Source: Prevotella sp. (lineage in GTDB: Bacteria > Bacteroidota > Bacteroidia > Bacteroidales > Bacteroidaceae). From it: 39,938 nt of DNA. A program made the translations under genes and the position numbers. Position 1 is the first letter of the stretch. Every line of letters begins with the position of its first letter. The stretch covers positions 1 through 39,938 of the forward strand of contig JALEVZ010000002.1 in assembly GCA_022788105.1 (NCBI GenBank). Reading direction: 5' to 3'. Shown here in pieces: positions 17,401 through 26,166 of the stretch. The notes beneath the pieces were generated by a model that made no database searches, had not been told where the DNA came from, and was given only the letters and a program-made list of their open reading frames with translations.

Positions 17401-18156
17401 GTCGCGTGCGGGCAGCAGGTCGGTCACGGTGTCGTTGCCATTGAAGAATTTTATCTCCGTTATGGTCCAGTATGCTGCTCCCGCCATGTCAAAGTTGAAG
17501 CGCAGATGGCTCAGCTCCGTGGCGCCACCGTTGCCCAACGGCATGTCCAACTCTACGATGCGCAGTGGCAGGTCGCCGCTGCCTGTCTGCTTGTTGGGGT
17601 CGCTGCTCACCAGCTGCTTCGACTCCTTGCCGGGCAGCGCGTCGCTCTTCTGCTGTGCCAGTGTGCGCTGCTGCGACGCTATGGTCACAGCGTAGCCGCC
17701 CTTTGCCTGGTCGGGGTGGTAGGCCACGGTGCAGAATATCTTCACGCGGCTTGCCTTCACGCTCATGTTGTGCCACTTGAAGTCGAGCCACGCCTTATTG
17801 CCTATAACGTTGACGTTGGTGTACTCGTTGCCGTCGATGGCACATTCGCGCTTGCGACTTGACAGTGTGCCGCTGTTGGTCGTGGCTACGAGGTGTGGCG
17901 GATTGGCTGTCGTCACGATGCCGTCGGTGAGGAGTTGCGGCGTGAGGTTGAAGTCGTGCTGCGACGATGTGCGCACCATGCGGTTGAGCGCCACGTTGCG
18001 GTAGTCGTTGCCGGCAGGCACCAGCGATGGCGCGTAGTCTTCGGCGGGATTGCCGGGATATTTGCCTGGTCCTCGTGTCTTGCCGTCGCTGAAACTCATC
18101 AGTGCCAGTGCTGAAGCAGCGGCAACAATAGTTCTTATGTTGAGAGTTGCGTTCAT
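14488..18156 (-). CDS. Secreted glycoside hydrolase family 2 enzyme with discoidin-like domains
   Basis: A 1222-residue exported glycosidase. ATG at 18156 gives a clean signal peptide (NIRTIVAAASALALMSFS); an upstream in-frame codon would add 12 residues before it. Residues about 45-240 and 240-350 look like two F5/8-type (discoidin) domains (AWLDFKW; QQWAYVDLGSTADIDNVKL; ARYVRVLM). The GH2 sugar-binding, Ig and TIM-barrel domains follow. The likely acid/base is Glu822 in CGRNEGYPP and the nucleophile Glu880 in HSERGMPN. RNEGYPP resembles the endo-beta-mannosidase or exo-beta-glucosaminidase branch more than LacZ. The exact substrate is not known. No SusC/D pair is adjacent. Confidence 0.88.
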   Translation of the reverse strand: MNATLNIRTIVAAASALALMSFSDGKTRGPGKYPGNPAEDYAPSLVPAGNDYRNVALNRMVRTSSQHDFNLTPQLLTDGIVTTANPPHLVATTNSGTLSSRKRECAIDGNEYTNVNVIGNKAWLDFKWHNMSVKASRVKIFCTVAYHPDQAKGGYAVTIASQQRTLAQQKSDALPGKESKQLVSSDPNKQTGSGDLPLRIVELDMPLGNGGATELSHLRFNFDMAGAAYWTITEIKFFNGNDTVTDLLPARDFGSAWMSDNGGQQWAYVDLGSTADIDNVKLCWIEKAVKGRVDVATEMGAWHTVAQLPGGKALTDNITFKTTKARYVRVLMTQPTASGRYVMSEMEVMGRGGLVAKSHTIGGTDSRGRYLLDGGNWQLARASQVSASGEQIASPGFKTDGWIAATVPGTVLTSYVNVGALPDPSISDNWHNASESFFNSNFWYRTTFRVPQDMKGRHIFLNFDGINWKADVYLNGKKIDRIEGAFTRSKCDVTSLLNLNGDNTLAVEIVKNAHPGSVKEKNRQNTDFNGGILGYDNPTFHATIGWDWITTVRGRDIGIWNDVALTAAGSVSLSDPLVSSELALPDTTATMTASVVVRNNEQGNVTGTLRGWIGDIKFERKVTLAPGLERQFTFSPDEFAQLKNRNMRLWWPNGYGEPYLYDAGFEFVADATAAPQGTAAQAAAIPSDRIDYKAGIRQMTYRDMDTRLAIYVNGRRLIPLGGNWGFSEQNLLYRAREYDIAVRYHRDMNFNMIRNWVGMTGDEEFYDACDKYGIMVWQDFWLANPCDGPDPKDENMFLANARDYTLRMRQHPSIGIYCGRNEGYPPASIDKVLREYVSTLNPGLGYISSSADDGVSGHGPYWACTPKFYFEHQTGKLHSERGMPNMMTAEGLYRTLTERELWPQGDTWGAHDYCMEGAQRGATFNAIIDRAFGMPNDAAAFAALAQWENYDGYRAMYESGAKDRMGLLIWMSHSCWPSMTWCCYDYYFEPTAAFFGCKKACEPLHIQWNASTRNPEVVNLMAGERKLLTAKCQIMNAFGKVVKEATATVNSADDSTVEIPALHVDDNISGLAEPGDDRRYAGTVYFVRLTLTDAANNVLSENTYVDSNDKGNLKELRDVRTLGTNDLKVEVAPSRVLTSRTLTITNTSNVPAMMLRLNLVDSKGEQILPVSYSDNYFHLMPGEARTVVVEWNDADCQAPGLPKLMLTGFNTVGRELGLGSAN

Positions 18157-18221
18157 AAAATAATGGGTTATGTTTATTGTTTCGATTCTCAATAGTAGAG
18201 TGACAGTGAGTAGTCACAATG

Positions 18222-18229
18222 CAAAAATA
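18222..18229 (-). promoter_or_regulatory. Candidate -7 box of the GH2 gene
   Basis: TATTTTTG on the minus strand fits TAnnTTTG and is 66 bp upstream of the ATG at 18156. No clear TTTG box was found at the expected distance. Confidence 0.4.
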
Positions 18230-18325
18230 ATAATAATTCTACACAATAGCGCGTTATTGCCGATAAGAAAATGGGTCGGCGGCGAAAAAAAAGACGACGG
18301 AAGCAGGGTGTAAGCGCAACGGCGA

Positions 18326-18496
18326 TTTTGCTGACATTATGGTAGATTTCTGTGGCAAAACGTGACGCCAATTCTTAACGTGTGTTAAAAGCCCCACGAT
18401 GCTGCCAAAGGGCCGTAGTGAGCGTGTCAAAGGGCCGTAATGAGGGCGTCAAAGGGCCGTAGTGGCAGACTCAAATGGGTGCTTTCATTTTGTCAA
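18326..18496 (+). repeat. Dispersed intergenic repeat, copy b of 4
   Basis: Starts ATTTTGCTGACATT, contains TGACGCCAATTC and TTAACGTGTGTTAA (18375-18388), then three CAAAGGGCCGTA blocks about 20 bp apart, and ends CATTTTGTCAA. It fills most of the gap between the GH2 start and the trpS terminator. Confidence 0.85.
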
Positions 18497-18522
18497 TTGT
18501 GCCCCGTGGATGTTAGAAACGA

Positions 18523-18560
18523 AATCGCCGCACACGGCTCGGTGGTCATGTGCGGCGATT
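18523..18560 (-). terminator. Terminator of trpS
   Basis: A perfect 12-bp stem (AATCGCCGCACA at 18523-18534 with TGTGCGGCGATT at 18549-18560) is followed on the minus strand by TTCGTTTC. It lies 60 bp behind the trpS stop. Confidence 0.8.
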
Positions 18561-18619
18561 GTGGTGGTGGGGATGCTGTCGCGCGACGTGTGCCTGACGG
18601 CGGCGCGTGGCGCGTGTGC

Positions 18620-19708
18620 TTATTTCGCTTTGAACTTCTCGCTGAGCTGGTTGATAAGCTCTGCGTCGTCGAAGTAGTCTATCTGCATGGCGTGGCGCAC
18701 CTCGTCCATGGTCTGTGCTGCCACTGCGCGTGCCTGCTCAGAGCCTTTCTTCAGTATGTTGAAGATTTCGGGGATGTCCTGCTCCAGCTCGTGACGGCGC
18801 TGACGCATAGGCTCAAGCATGTTGTTGATGACGGTATTGAGGAACTTCTTGCACTTCATGTCGCCCAGTCCGCCACGGCGATAGTGGTCCTTCATTTCGT
18901 CGAGGTTCTGGTATTCGGGCCAGAAGTTGGCGAAGTCGGCGTCGGTAGAGAAGGCGTCGAGGTAGGTGAACACGGCGTTGCCCTCCACCTGGCCAGGGTC
19001 GCTGACGTTGAGGTGGTTGGGGTCGGTGTACATTGAGCGCACCTTCTGCCACACATCGTCGGCAGAGTCGCTGAGGTAGATGCAGTTGCCGAGGCTCTTG
19101 CTCATCTTCTCCTTGCCGTCGGTGCCGGGCAGACGGCGTGCGGTGGCGTTCTCGGGCAGCAGGATGTTCGGCTCTACGAGCACGTCGCCATAGACTTGGT
19201 TGAAGCGTCGTGCGAGCTCGCGTGCCACCTCTATCATGGGCTCTTGGTCTTCGCCAGCGGGCACAGTGGTGGCTTTGAACAGCGTGATGTCGGCAGCTTG
19301 GCTCACGGGGTAGCAGAAGAAGCCGAGCGGAATGTTTGCCTCGAAGTTGCGCATCTTGATTTCTGTCTTCACGGTGGGGTTGCGCTGCACGCGCGACACG
19401 GTGATGAGGTTCATCAGATAGGTGGTCAGCTCGGCGAGCTCAGGAATCATGCTCTGAATGAAGAGTGTACACTTCTGCGGGTCAAGGCCTGCAGCGAGGT
19501 AGTCGAGCGCTACCTCTATGATGTTCTGACGAATCTTTTCGGGGTTGTCGGCATTGTCGGTGAGGGCCTGTACGTCGGCCATAAACACGAACATGCGGTC
19601 GAAGTCGCCCTCTTCCTGCAGCAGCACACGGCGGCGCAGCGAGCCGATGTAGTGGCCCAAGTGCAGTTTTCCGGTGGGGCGGTCACCAGTAAGAATTACT
19701 TTTCCCAT
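18620..19708 (-). CDS. trpS: Tryptophanyl-tRNA synthetase
   Basis: Class I aminoacyl-tRNA synthetase charging tRNA-Trp. The 362-residue protein begins [20 protein letters not shown], with the HIGH-type motif HLGH near residues 16-19. The second ATP-binding signature KMSKS starts at Lys201 ([12 protein letters not shown]). [18 protein letters not shown] near residue 150 matches the GEDQ tryptophan pocket of the family. The length is slightly above the E. coli enzyme (334). It is cytoplasmic. A -7 box TAACTTTG lies about 105 bp upstream, and a perfect hairpin terminator follows the gene, so it is probably monocistronic. Confidence 0.97.
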   Translation of the reverse strand: MGKVILTGDRPTGKLHLGHYIGSLRRRVLLQEEGDFDRMFVFMADVQALTDNADNPEKIRQNIIEVALDYLAAGLDPQKCTLFIQSMIPELAELTTYLMNLITVSRVQRNPTVKTEIKMRNFEANIPLGFFCYPVSQAADITLFKATTVPAGEDQEPMIEVARELARRFNQVYGDVLVEPNILLPENATARRLPGTDGKEKMSKSLGNCIYLSDSADDVWQKVRSMYTDPNHLNVSDPGQVEGNAVFTYLDAFSTDADFANFWPEYQNLDEMKDHYRRGGLGDMKCKKFLNTVINNMLEPMRQRRHELEQDIPEIFNILKKGSEQARAVAAQTMDEVRHAMQIDYFDDAELINQLSEKFKAK

Positions 19709-19812
19709 ATCCTTATTGTTTTATTTTTCTGTTTGGTTCTTTCGTGGAAAGGGTCTGTGGCAAGGGCTGATGGGGCGGTGGCGCCGTTGCCGGTCAGACG
19801 GTATGTGTGGCA

Positions 19813-19820
19813 CAAAGTTA
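19813..19820 (-). promoter_or_regulatory. Candidate -7 box of trpS
   Basis: TAACTTTG on the minus strand, about 105 bp before the trpS ATG. No TTTG at the normal 19-21 bp distance. The 200-bp gap to the next gene shows nothing else. Confidence 0.45.
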
Positions 19821-19908
19821 GGCATAAATGTCGAGACTGTGAAGACATTTCGCGCAAAAGTGTGCTTCGTGGCGGTTTTTGGGGGCGTTGTCGGCTGCCT
19901 CGCGGCTC

Positions 19909-20484
19909 TTAGTAGAGCAGCATGAGTCCGGCAAATCCTGCCCAGCATATCATGCGTATGGGGTTTATTTTCAGCACTTTCGTGCCGTAAAACGTTGCGA
20001 CGAACAGCGCCGTGCTTATCCAGAACTGCCACGGGTTGACCGATGGCAGCGAGAAGTTCTCCTCGTTCATCAGCATGAGCGCGGCGGCGGCAAGCAGTCC
20101 TACCACTGCTGGGCGCAGACCGAGAAACATCGACTGCACCAGCGGGGTGTCCATGTATTTCATAAACATGCGGCTGATGAGAATCATAAGTACAAACGAC
20201 GGCAACACCAGGGCTATGGTGGCAGTGGCGCTGCCGAGCACCGCCATCATGCCGGTGTAGCCGGCATTGTGTACGGCGGCATATCCGCAGTAGGTCGCCG
20301 AGTTTATGCCGATGGGTCCGGGCGTCATCTGGCTGATGGCTACTATGTTGGTGAACTCTGGCGAGGTGAGCCAGTGGTGGTTGACGACGGTCTCTGTCTG
20401 TATGAGCGACAGCATGCCGTAGCCTCCTCCAAAGCCGAAGAGTCCGATCTGAAAAAACGTGATAAATAGCTGTAGATATATCAT
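19909..20484 (-). CDS. Chromate transporter-family protein, second subunit
   Basis: Inner-membrane protein of 191 residues with about six hydrophobic segments, one half of a CHR-family transporter of the two-gene (short-chain) type. It has the N-terminal FGFGGGYGMLSLIQ and the conserved AISQMTPGPIGINSATYCGYAA (residues about 48-69), containing PGP. The partner gene starts upstream and ends 55 bp before this one, so they are co-transcribed. Chromate efflux is the named activity of the family, but many members have not been tested and sulfate or another oxyanion is possible. Confidence 0.9.
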   Translation of the reverse strand: MIYLQLFITFFQIGLFGFGGGYGMLSLIQTETVVNHHWLTSPEFTNIVAISQMTPGPIGINSATYCGYAAVHNAGYTGMMAVLGSATATIALVLPSFVLMILISRMFMKYMDTPLVQSMFLGLRPAVVGLLAAAALMLMNEENFSLPSVNPWQFWISTALFVATFYGTKVLKINPIRMICWAGFAGLMLLY

Positions 20485-20539
20485 TTGCAGAAGCTATGTG
20501 TTGTGTGTTGTGGTGTCGGCGACGGGGTGTGACGCGCTC

Positions 20540-21085
20540 TTACTCCGACGGTTTGAGCAGCATGCCGTAGAGATAGCCTCCCACGGCGGCGGCAATGATG
20601 ATGATGATGGGGTTGACATGCACCGCCCAGATGAGCAGGGCGCTGCCTACTGGAATCCAGCAGTTGGCGAGGGTGATGTGCGCACTTTTTGCCAACGAGA
20701 ACGTGGGGGCGGCGATGAGGGCTACCACGGCGGGACGTATGCCGCGGAATATGCTCTCTACCACGGCGTTGTCTTCAAACTGTTTGAAGAACATGGCGAT
20801 GGCGAGTATTATCAGAAACGACGGCAGGGCTGTGGCAAGCGTCATGCAGAACGCACCCTTCGTGCGACGTAGACGGTATCCTACGAACGTGCTCATGTTT
20901 ATTGCCATCACGCCAGGGCAACTTTGAGCCACCGCAACGATGTCGATGAAGTCGTCGCGCTCTATCCATTTTTGCTTGTCTACGACCTCGTGCTCTATGA
21001 TTGGAATCATGGCGTAGCCACCACCGAGGGTGAACATGCCTATCTTGAAGAACGACTTGAAGGCCGTGAGGTAGAATTTGTCCAT
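20540..21085 (-). CDS. Chromate transporter-family protein, first subunit
   Basis: Paralogous half of the same transporter, 181 residues. It shows FFKIGMFTLGGGYAMIPIIE near residues 11-30 and AVAQSCPGVMAINMSTFVGY near residues 50-69, aligned with the equivalent motifs of the second subunit but with CPG in place of TPGP. Two short CHR proteins form an antiparallel pair that together correspond to one long ChrA. The gene is 103 bp downstream of the purL stop, behind a strong terminator, so it needs its own promoter; none with both boxes was seen. Confidence 0.9.
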   Translation of the reverse strand: MDKFYLTAFKSFFKIGMFTLGGGYAMIPIIEHEVVDKQKWIERDDFIDIVAVAQSCPGVMAINMSTFVGYRLRRTKGAFCMTLATALPSFLIILAIAMFFKQFEDNAVVESIFRGIRPAVVALIAAPTFSLAKSAHITLANCWIPVGSALLIWAVHVNPIIIIIAAAVGGYLYGMLLKPSE

Positions 21086-21103
21086 TAAAATCTCCCTTTA
21101 TTT

Positions 21104-21147
21104 AAAAAAGGAGTCGGGACCTGTGCTTGCAGGCCTCCGACTCCTTT
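21104..21147 (-). terminator. Terminator of purL
   Basis: Perfect 11-bp stem AAAGGAGTCGG (21107-21117) with CCGACTCCTTT (21137-21147); on the minus strand it ends in TTTTTT. It is 41 bp behind the purL stop. Confidence 0.9.
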
Positions 21148-21187
21148 CAACTATTGTTATGTTGCCTTTTAGAAGGAAACCTTTACA

Positions 21188-24100
21188 TTACTTGGTCTTC
21201 GCCTCAACCCACTTGCGGGCGTTAACGAAGGCTTCAATCCACGGAGTGACTTCGTCGGCGCGGCGGTCGGCGGGGTACCATGCGTTCTGCCAGGGGAAGA
21301 TGGCGCGCTCGAGGTGCGGCATCATGGCAAGATGGCGGCCGTCCTTAGAGCAGATGCCTGCCACGCTGTAGTCAGAACCGTTGGGGTTGCCGGGATAAGC
21401 GGTGTAGTTGTATTTTGCCACTACGCTGTATTCGCTCTCTGCCTCGGGCAGCGAGAACTTGCCTTCGCCGTGTGCTACCCAGATGCCGAGCTTGTTGCCG
21501 CTGAGCGACGACAGCATGACGCTGTTGTTTTCGGGTATCTGCAGCGAGAGGAATGTGCTCTCAAACTTGTGCGAATCGTTGTGGAGCATCTTAGCGCGGT
21601 TGCTGTGTTCGGGGTTGATGAGGCCCAGTTCTACCATCAGCTGGCAGCCGTTACAGATGCCGAGCGACAGCGTGTCTTCACGTGCATAGAACTTGTCGAG
21701 CGCCTCTTTAGCCTTCGGGTTGAAGAGGAATGCGCCTGCCCAACCCTTTGCAGAGCCCAGCACGTCGGAGTTGGAGAAGCCTCCACAGAACACAATCATG
21801 TTCACGTCTTCGAGGGTTTCGCGGCCGCTGATGAGGTCGGTCATCATCACATCCTTCACGTCGAAGCCTGCGAGGTAGAGCGAATAAGCCATCTCGCGCT
21901 CGCCGTTGGTGCCCTTCTCACGTATGATGGCAGCCTTCACGCCTGACGGGGTGCGACGGTCGGCGCTGATGCCGTAGCTCTTGAGGGTGCCACGGAAGTC
22001 GTCGTTGAACGCCATCTCTATTGGCTGACGCTTGTAGTTGGCAAAACGCTCGTCGGCACAGCCGTTGAAGCTCTGCTTCTTGTCGAGCAGCCACGAGGTC
22101 TTGTACCACTCGTCGCGCAGTGAGTCGATGTCGAAGGTGTGCTCGTTGTCGCCGTTCTTCACCACGATGGTGCGCTCCGACGGCACGGGGAAGCCTATCT
22201 TGGCATAGCTGATGGCAGCGTCTTCCATGTATTTCTTAAACTCTTCCTTGTGCTTGTCGCTCACCTGGATTACCACACCGGGGTTTTCTGCCATGAGAGC
22301 CTTTACCATGTCGTCGCCCACGATGTCGTGGAGGTTGATGCGAAGACCGCCTTCGGTGTTGGCGAAGCACATCTCAAGCAGTGTGGTGATGAGTCCACCG
22401 GCAGAGATGTCGTGTCCTGCCATAATCCAACCCTTGCCTATCATGTCTTGCACGGCGTTGAAGCAGTCGGCGAAGTACTCTGCATCTTGAACGGTAGGAA
22501 CGTCGCTTCCCACTTTGCCGAGGCTCTGTGCGAATGCCGAACCGCCCAAACGCTGCTCGTCAAACGAGAAGTCTATGTGGTAGAGTGAGGAGTTCTTGTC
22601 GTTGACAACGACCGGAGAGACCACCTTTCTGACGTCGCTCACCTCGCCGCCGGCGCTCACAATGACGGTTCCCGGAGAGATAATCTTCTCGCCGTTGGGG
22701 TACTGCTGTGAGAGCGACAGAGAGTCTTTGCCTGTCGGAACGTTGATATGGAGGTCGCAGCAGAAGTCGCTGAGAGCCTTCACAGCGGTGTAGAGACGTG
22801 CGTCTTCGCCCTTCTGCGAGCGGCAAGGCCACATCCAGTTGGCAGAGAGAGAGATGCTTTTAAGACCTTCTGCCATAGGAGCCCACACGATGTTGGTAAG
22901 TGCTTCTGCCACCGACAGCACGCTGCCAGCCTCTGGCGACGCCAGTCCTGCCTGCGGAGCGTGGCCGAGAGCGGTGGCGATGCCTTTCTTGCCGCGGTAG
23001 TCGAGAGCCACCACACCGCAGTCGCTGAGCGGCAGCTGTATCTGACCCTGGCACTGCTGACGTGCTATCTTGCCCGTCACGGAGCGGTCTACCTTGTTGG
23101 TGAGCCAGTCCTTACAAGCCACTGCTTCGAGCTGGAGCACACGGCTCACGTATTCGTCGAGCTTGTCTGCCGAGTATTCTACGTCTTCGTAGGTGCGCAC
23201 AACGGTCTCGTCGCGCATGACAGTCTTGGGCGAATGTCCGAACATCTGTGCCACGTCGAGGTCGAAGGGCTTCACTCCGTCGGCCTGGACGAACGAGAAG
23301 TGGGCGTCGCCAGTGGTCTCGCCTACGACGTAGAGCGGTGCGCGTTCGCGCTCGGCGATGCGGCGCACGTGTTCGATATGTTTCTCGTCGATGAGCAGAC
23401 CCATACGTTCCTGGCTCTCGTTGGCAATGATTTCTTTTGCTGAGAGAGTCTTGTCGCCGATGGGGAGCTTGCTCATGTCTATCTCGCCTCCGCACTCTTC
23501 TACCAGTTCAGACAGACAGTTGAGGTGGCCAGCAGAGCCGTGGTCGTGGATGCTGACTACGGGGTTGACGTCTTCTTCGCACAGAGCGCGCACGAGGTTG
23601 TAGGCGCGTTTCTGCATCTCGGGGTTGGCGCGCTGCACAGCGTTAAGCTCGATGCCGTTGCTGTAGCGACCGGTGTCTACCGACGATACGGAGCCGCCAC
23701 CGAGTCCGATGCGGTAGTTGTCGCCGCCGACCACCACTACCTTGTTGCCCTTCTGTGGCTCTTTCTTCAGACAGTCGCGCTTGGTGCCGTAGCCTACGCC
23801 ACCTGCAAGCATGATGACCTTGTCGTAAGCATATTTCTCGGCGCCCTCCTGGTGTTCGAAGGTGAGCACGGAGCCGCAGATAAGAGGCTGTCCAAACTTG
23901 TTGCCGAAGTCGCTGGCACCGTTAGATGCCTTTATAAGAATCTGCTCGGGGGTCTGGTATAGCCACTTGCGCACGGGCAGAATGTCTTCCCAGTCGCGCT
24001 TCACGTCGCCGCTGATGCCGTCGTTAGCGTCGTCGAGACGTGGGTAGGCGGTCATGTAGACAGCGGTGCCGGCGATGGGCCATGAGCCTACACCGCCACC

Positions 24101-24919
24101 CATACGGTCGCGAATCTCGCCACCAGTGCCTGTAGCAGCGCCGTTGAACGGCTCTACGGTGGTGGGGAAGTTGTGGGTCTCTGCCTTCAGCGATATCACA
24201 CTCTCGATGTCTTTCACCTGGAAGTAGTCGCTCGTAGACTGGTCTTTCGGTGCAAACTGCTCCACGACGGGACCCTGTGAGAAGGCTACATTGTCTTTGT
24301 ATGCAGAGAGAATCTGGTTCGGGTTCTCCTTTGTGGTCTTCTTAATCATCTGGAAGAGCGAGCTCTCCATCTCCTGTCCGTCGATGATGAACGTGCCACC
24401 GAAAATCTTGTGACGGCAGTGCTCGGAGTTGATCTGTGCGAAACCGAATATCTCGCTGTCTGTAAGCGGACGGCCTACCTGCTTCTCTACGTTGTGAAGA
24501 TACTCCATCTCTTCAGGCGACAGCGCCAGACCTTCCTGCTCGTTGTACTCCTCGAGGTTTTCAACGTGCTTGATGGGCTCGGGCTCATGGTTTACGGTGA
24601 ACACGGTCTGGTCCAGTCCCTCGTACATGCGTTGCAGCATGGGGTCGTGGTCAGCGTCGGCGGAGCTTACGGGGAAGTATTCCTCAATACGCGAAATGCC
24701 GTGGAGATTCATGTTCTGTGTAATCTCTACGGCATTTGTGCTCCATGGGGTAATCATCTCACGGCGCGGTCCAACGAAGAATCCGTCGATGCTTTCGCCC
24801 TCGACAAGCTGTGCGTTGCCAAACAGCCAGCACAATTCCTTGATTTCATCTTGATTGAGCTGGTGGTCAACGGCTGTTGCCACGATGCTCTGCTGGGGAG
24901 TCCTGAAGAAAAGAATCAT
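21188..24919 (-). CDS. purL: Phosphoribosylformylglycinamidine synthase (long form)
   Basis: FGAM synthetase, fourth step of purine synthesis: FGAR, glutamine and ATP give FGAM. At 1243 residues it is the fused long form. Order: N-terminal PurS-like domain, linker, the PurM-like synthetase domains (SEIFGFAQINSEHCRHKIFG near residue 155; AETHNFPTTVEPFNGAATGTGGEIRDRMG near 250), and a C-terminal glutaminase with nucleophile Cys1089 in GICNGCQLM and AHGEGKFSLPE behind it. A -7 box TACCTTTG is 52 bp upstream and a terminator follows, so it is likely monocistronic. Identification is secure. Confidence 0.97.
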   Translation of the reverse strand: MILFFRTPQQSIVATAVDHQLNQDEIKELCWLFGNAQLVEGESIDGFFVGPRREMITPWSTNAVEITQNMNLHGISRIEEYFPVSSADADHDPMLQRMYEGLDQTVFTVNHEPEPIKHVENLEEYNEQEGLALSPEEMEYLHNVEKQVGRPLTDSEIFGFAQINSEHCRHKIFGGTFIIDGQEMESSLFQMIKKTTKENPNQILSAYKDNVAFSQGPVVEQFAPKDQSTSDYFQVKDIESVISLKAETHNFPTTVEPFNGAATGTGGEIRDRMGGGVGSWPIAGTAVYMTAYPRLDDANDGISGDVKRDWEDILPVRKWLYQTPEQILIKASNGASDFGNKFGQPLICGSVLTFEHQEGAEKYAYDKVIMLAGGVGYGTKRDCLKKEPQKGNKVVVVGGDNYRIGLGGGSVSSVDTGRYSNGIELNAVQRANPEMQKRAYNLVRALCEEDVNPVVSIHDHGSAGHLNCLSELVEECGGEIDMSKLPIGDKTLSAKEIIANESQERMGLLIDEKHIEHVRRIAERERAPLYVVGETTGDAHFSFVQADGVKPFDLDVAQMFGHSPKTVMRDETVVRTYEDVEYSADKLDEYVSRVLQLEAVACKDWLTNKVDRSVTGKIARQQCQGQIQLPLSDCGVVALDYRGKKGIATALGHAPQAGLASPEAGSVLSVAEALTNIVWAPMAEGLKSISLSANWMWPCRSQKGEDARLYTAVKALSDFCCDLHINVPTGKDSLSLSQQYPNGEKIISPGTVIVSAGGEVSDVRKVVSPVVVNDKNSSLYHIDFSFDEQRLGGSAFAQSLGKVGSDVPTVQDAEYFADCFNAVQDMIGKGWIMAGHDISAGGLITTLLEMCFANTEGGLRINLHDIVGDDMVKALMAENPGVVIQVSDKHKEEFKKYMEDAAISYAKIGFPVPSERTIVVKNGDNEHTFDIDSLRDEWYKTSWLLDKKQSFNGCADERFANYKRQPIEMAFNDDFRGTLKSYGISADRRTPSGVKAAIIREKGTNGEREMAYSLYLAGFDVKDVMMTDLISGRETLEDVNMIVFCGGFSNSDVLGSAKGWAGAFLFNPKAKEALDKFYAREDTLSLGICNGCQLMVELGLINPEHSNRAKMLHNDSHKFESTFLSLQIPENNSVMLSSLSGNKLGIWVAHGEGKFSLPEAESEYSVVAKYNYTAYPGNPNGSDYSVAGICSKDGRHLAMMPHLERAIFPWQNAWYPADRRADEVTPWIEAFVNARKWVEAKTK

Positions 24920-24970
24920 ATCTCTTTGCTCTTTTATTAAATAAATGTGGATTTTTTACTATTCTGTCTG

Positions 24971-24978
24971 CAAAGGTA
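24971..24978 (-). promoter_or_regulatory. Candidate -7 box of purL
   Basis: TACCTTTG on the minus strand, 52 bp upstream of the ATG at 24919. No TTTG at the expected upstream distance. Confidence 0.5.
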
Positions 24979-25072
24979 GTGCAAAATTCCGAGTAAGCGA
25001 AAAGAAAGGTTAGTTATTTTCGATGGAGGGGCGTAAGAAGAGTAATAAAAAGGAAAAGAGAGGGGGGGAAAC

Positions 25073-25146
25073 GAAGCCCCTCCCCCTCGCAACCCAATGG
25101 GTTGCTCTTCCCCTCCCCTTATGGAGGGGAGTAGAATGCTTTGCTT
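25073..25146 (+). repeat. G/C-rich dispersed repeat, copy 1
   Basis: AAGCCCCTCCCCCTCGC (25074-25090), a small palindrome AACCCAATGGGTT, GCTCTTCCCCTCCCC, then a 26-bp segment (25121-25146, starting ATGGAGGGGAGTAGAATGC). All arms recur in inverted orientation at 38943-39045. The 644-bp gap from purL to the PAP2 gene otherwise holds only purine-rich low-complexity sequence, array D and promoter boxes. Confidence 0.8.
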
Positions 25147-25421
25147 TTGATGTCTTTGGGAGAGGGAGGGGAGGTGTAGGGAGGGAAGATAAATAGGGCA
25201 AAAGGGATAAGGGGATGGGACAAAAGAGATAAGGAGACGGGACGAAAGGAATGGGGATGGGAGGGGAGAGGGATGGGGATGTAATGTGCTGGTTACAGAT
25301 TGTAGGTGTTGAGGAAATTGGGCGATGATGCAGTTGTTATAAAATACTAATAAGCAATGGGTTCTGTCGGATGCGAAGTTAAAATGCGTTGCCACAGCAT
25401 CGTTATACGGAGAAAATGATA

Positions 25422-25429
25422 TAACTTTG
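25422..25429 (+). promoter_or_regulatory. Candidate -7 box of the PAP2 gene
   Basis: TAACTTTG, 135 bp before the PAP2 ATG. The start would be near 25436, immediately before the 22-bp array D, which would be transcribed as the 5' untranslated region. Confidence 0.5.
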
Positions 25430-25440
25430 CAGCGCTTTTT

Positions 25441-25528
25441 GCAAATCGGCGGATATGCTTTCGCAAATCGGCGGATAGACCTTCGCAAATCGGCGGATAT
25501 GCTTTCGCAAATTGGCGGATAGAAATAA
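25441..25528. repeat. 22-bp tandem repeat array D
   Basis: Three full units and one partial (25441-25462, 25463-25484, 25485-25506, 25507-25528) start GCAAATCGGCGGATATGCTT with variants. It lies between the promoter box and start of the PAP2 gene, where it may be transcribed as part of the leader. Confidence 0.9.
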
Positions 25529-25563
25529 CTAAAACGCGTCCCAATCGGGAAGAACAAAAAACA

Positions 25564-26166
25564 ATGAAACACTCAACATTCACCATACACCATCTGCCGG
25601 GAAGAACTTTGCTCACGGCAGCGATTCTCTTTGTCATGGCGTTGACGTGCAGTGCGCAGGACAAACGCTACTACGGCGACGGACCCGACGACGTGCTGCG
25701 CTTCGTACCTATGCTGACCGCCTACACGTTGAAGGCGGCGGGAGTGGAGAGCAGCAGCTCGTGGAAACGGTTGGTGGTGAACTCTGCCTTCTCCGTGGGA
25801 CTGACCTGCGGCACCACATGGGTGCTGAAACACGCCATAAATGAGACACGACCCGATGGCACGGACCGCCGTTCGTTTCCTTCGGGACATACCGCCGTGG
25901 CGTTTGTTGGCGCTGCGGTGCTCGACAAGGAGTACCGCCATGTGTCACCCTGGATTAGTGTGGCTGGCTATGCGGTGGCTACTGCCACTGCGATAGACCG
26001 CGTATGCCGTAACCGACACCACTGGTACGACGTGGCTGCTGGTGCTGCCATAGGCATCGGCGCGACTGAACTGGGCTACTGGATTGGCGACAAGATAACG
26101 GGCGAACGCAGCCGTTGGCATGTCGGCACCGACGGCACAGCGCTCACTGTGATGGTGGAGCTGTAG
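25564..26166 (+). CDS. PAP2 superfamily phosphatase
   Basis: Membrane-associated or periplasmic acid phosphatase of the PAP2 family, 200 residues. The three motifs are visible: KHAINETRP (Lys89, Arg96, Pro97), SFPSGHT (His109), and CRNRHHWYDVAAG (motif 3, with the nucleophilic His and the Asp relay). A hydrophobic N-terminus (LLTAAILFVMALTCSA) is a signal peptide, so the enzyme acts in the periplasm. Family members cleave lipid A phosphates, undecaprenyl pyrophosphate or phosphatidyl phosphates; which one applies is unknown. The last codons VMVEL-stop match the 22-bp unit of the following array, and a different 22-bp array precedes the gene. Confidence 0.9.
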   Translation: MKHSTFTIHHLPGRTLLTAAILFVMALTCSAQDKRYYGDGPDDVLRFVPMLTAYTLKAAGVESSSSWKRLVVNSAFSVGLTCGTTWVLKHAINETRPDGTDRRSFPSGHTAVAFVGAAVLDKEYRHVSPWISVAGYAVATATAIDRVCRNRHHWYDVAAGAAIGIGATELGYWIGDKITGERSRWHVGTDGTALTVMVEL

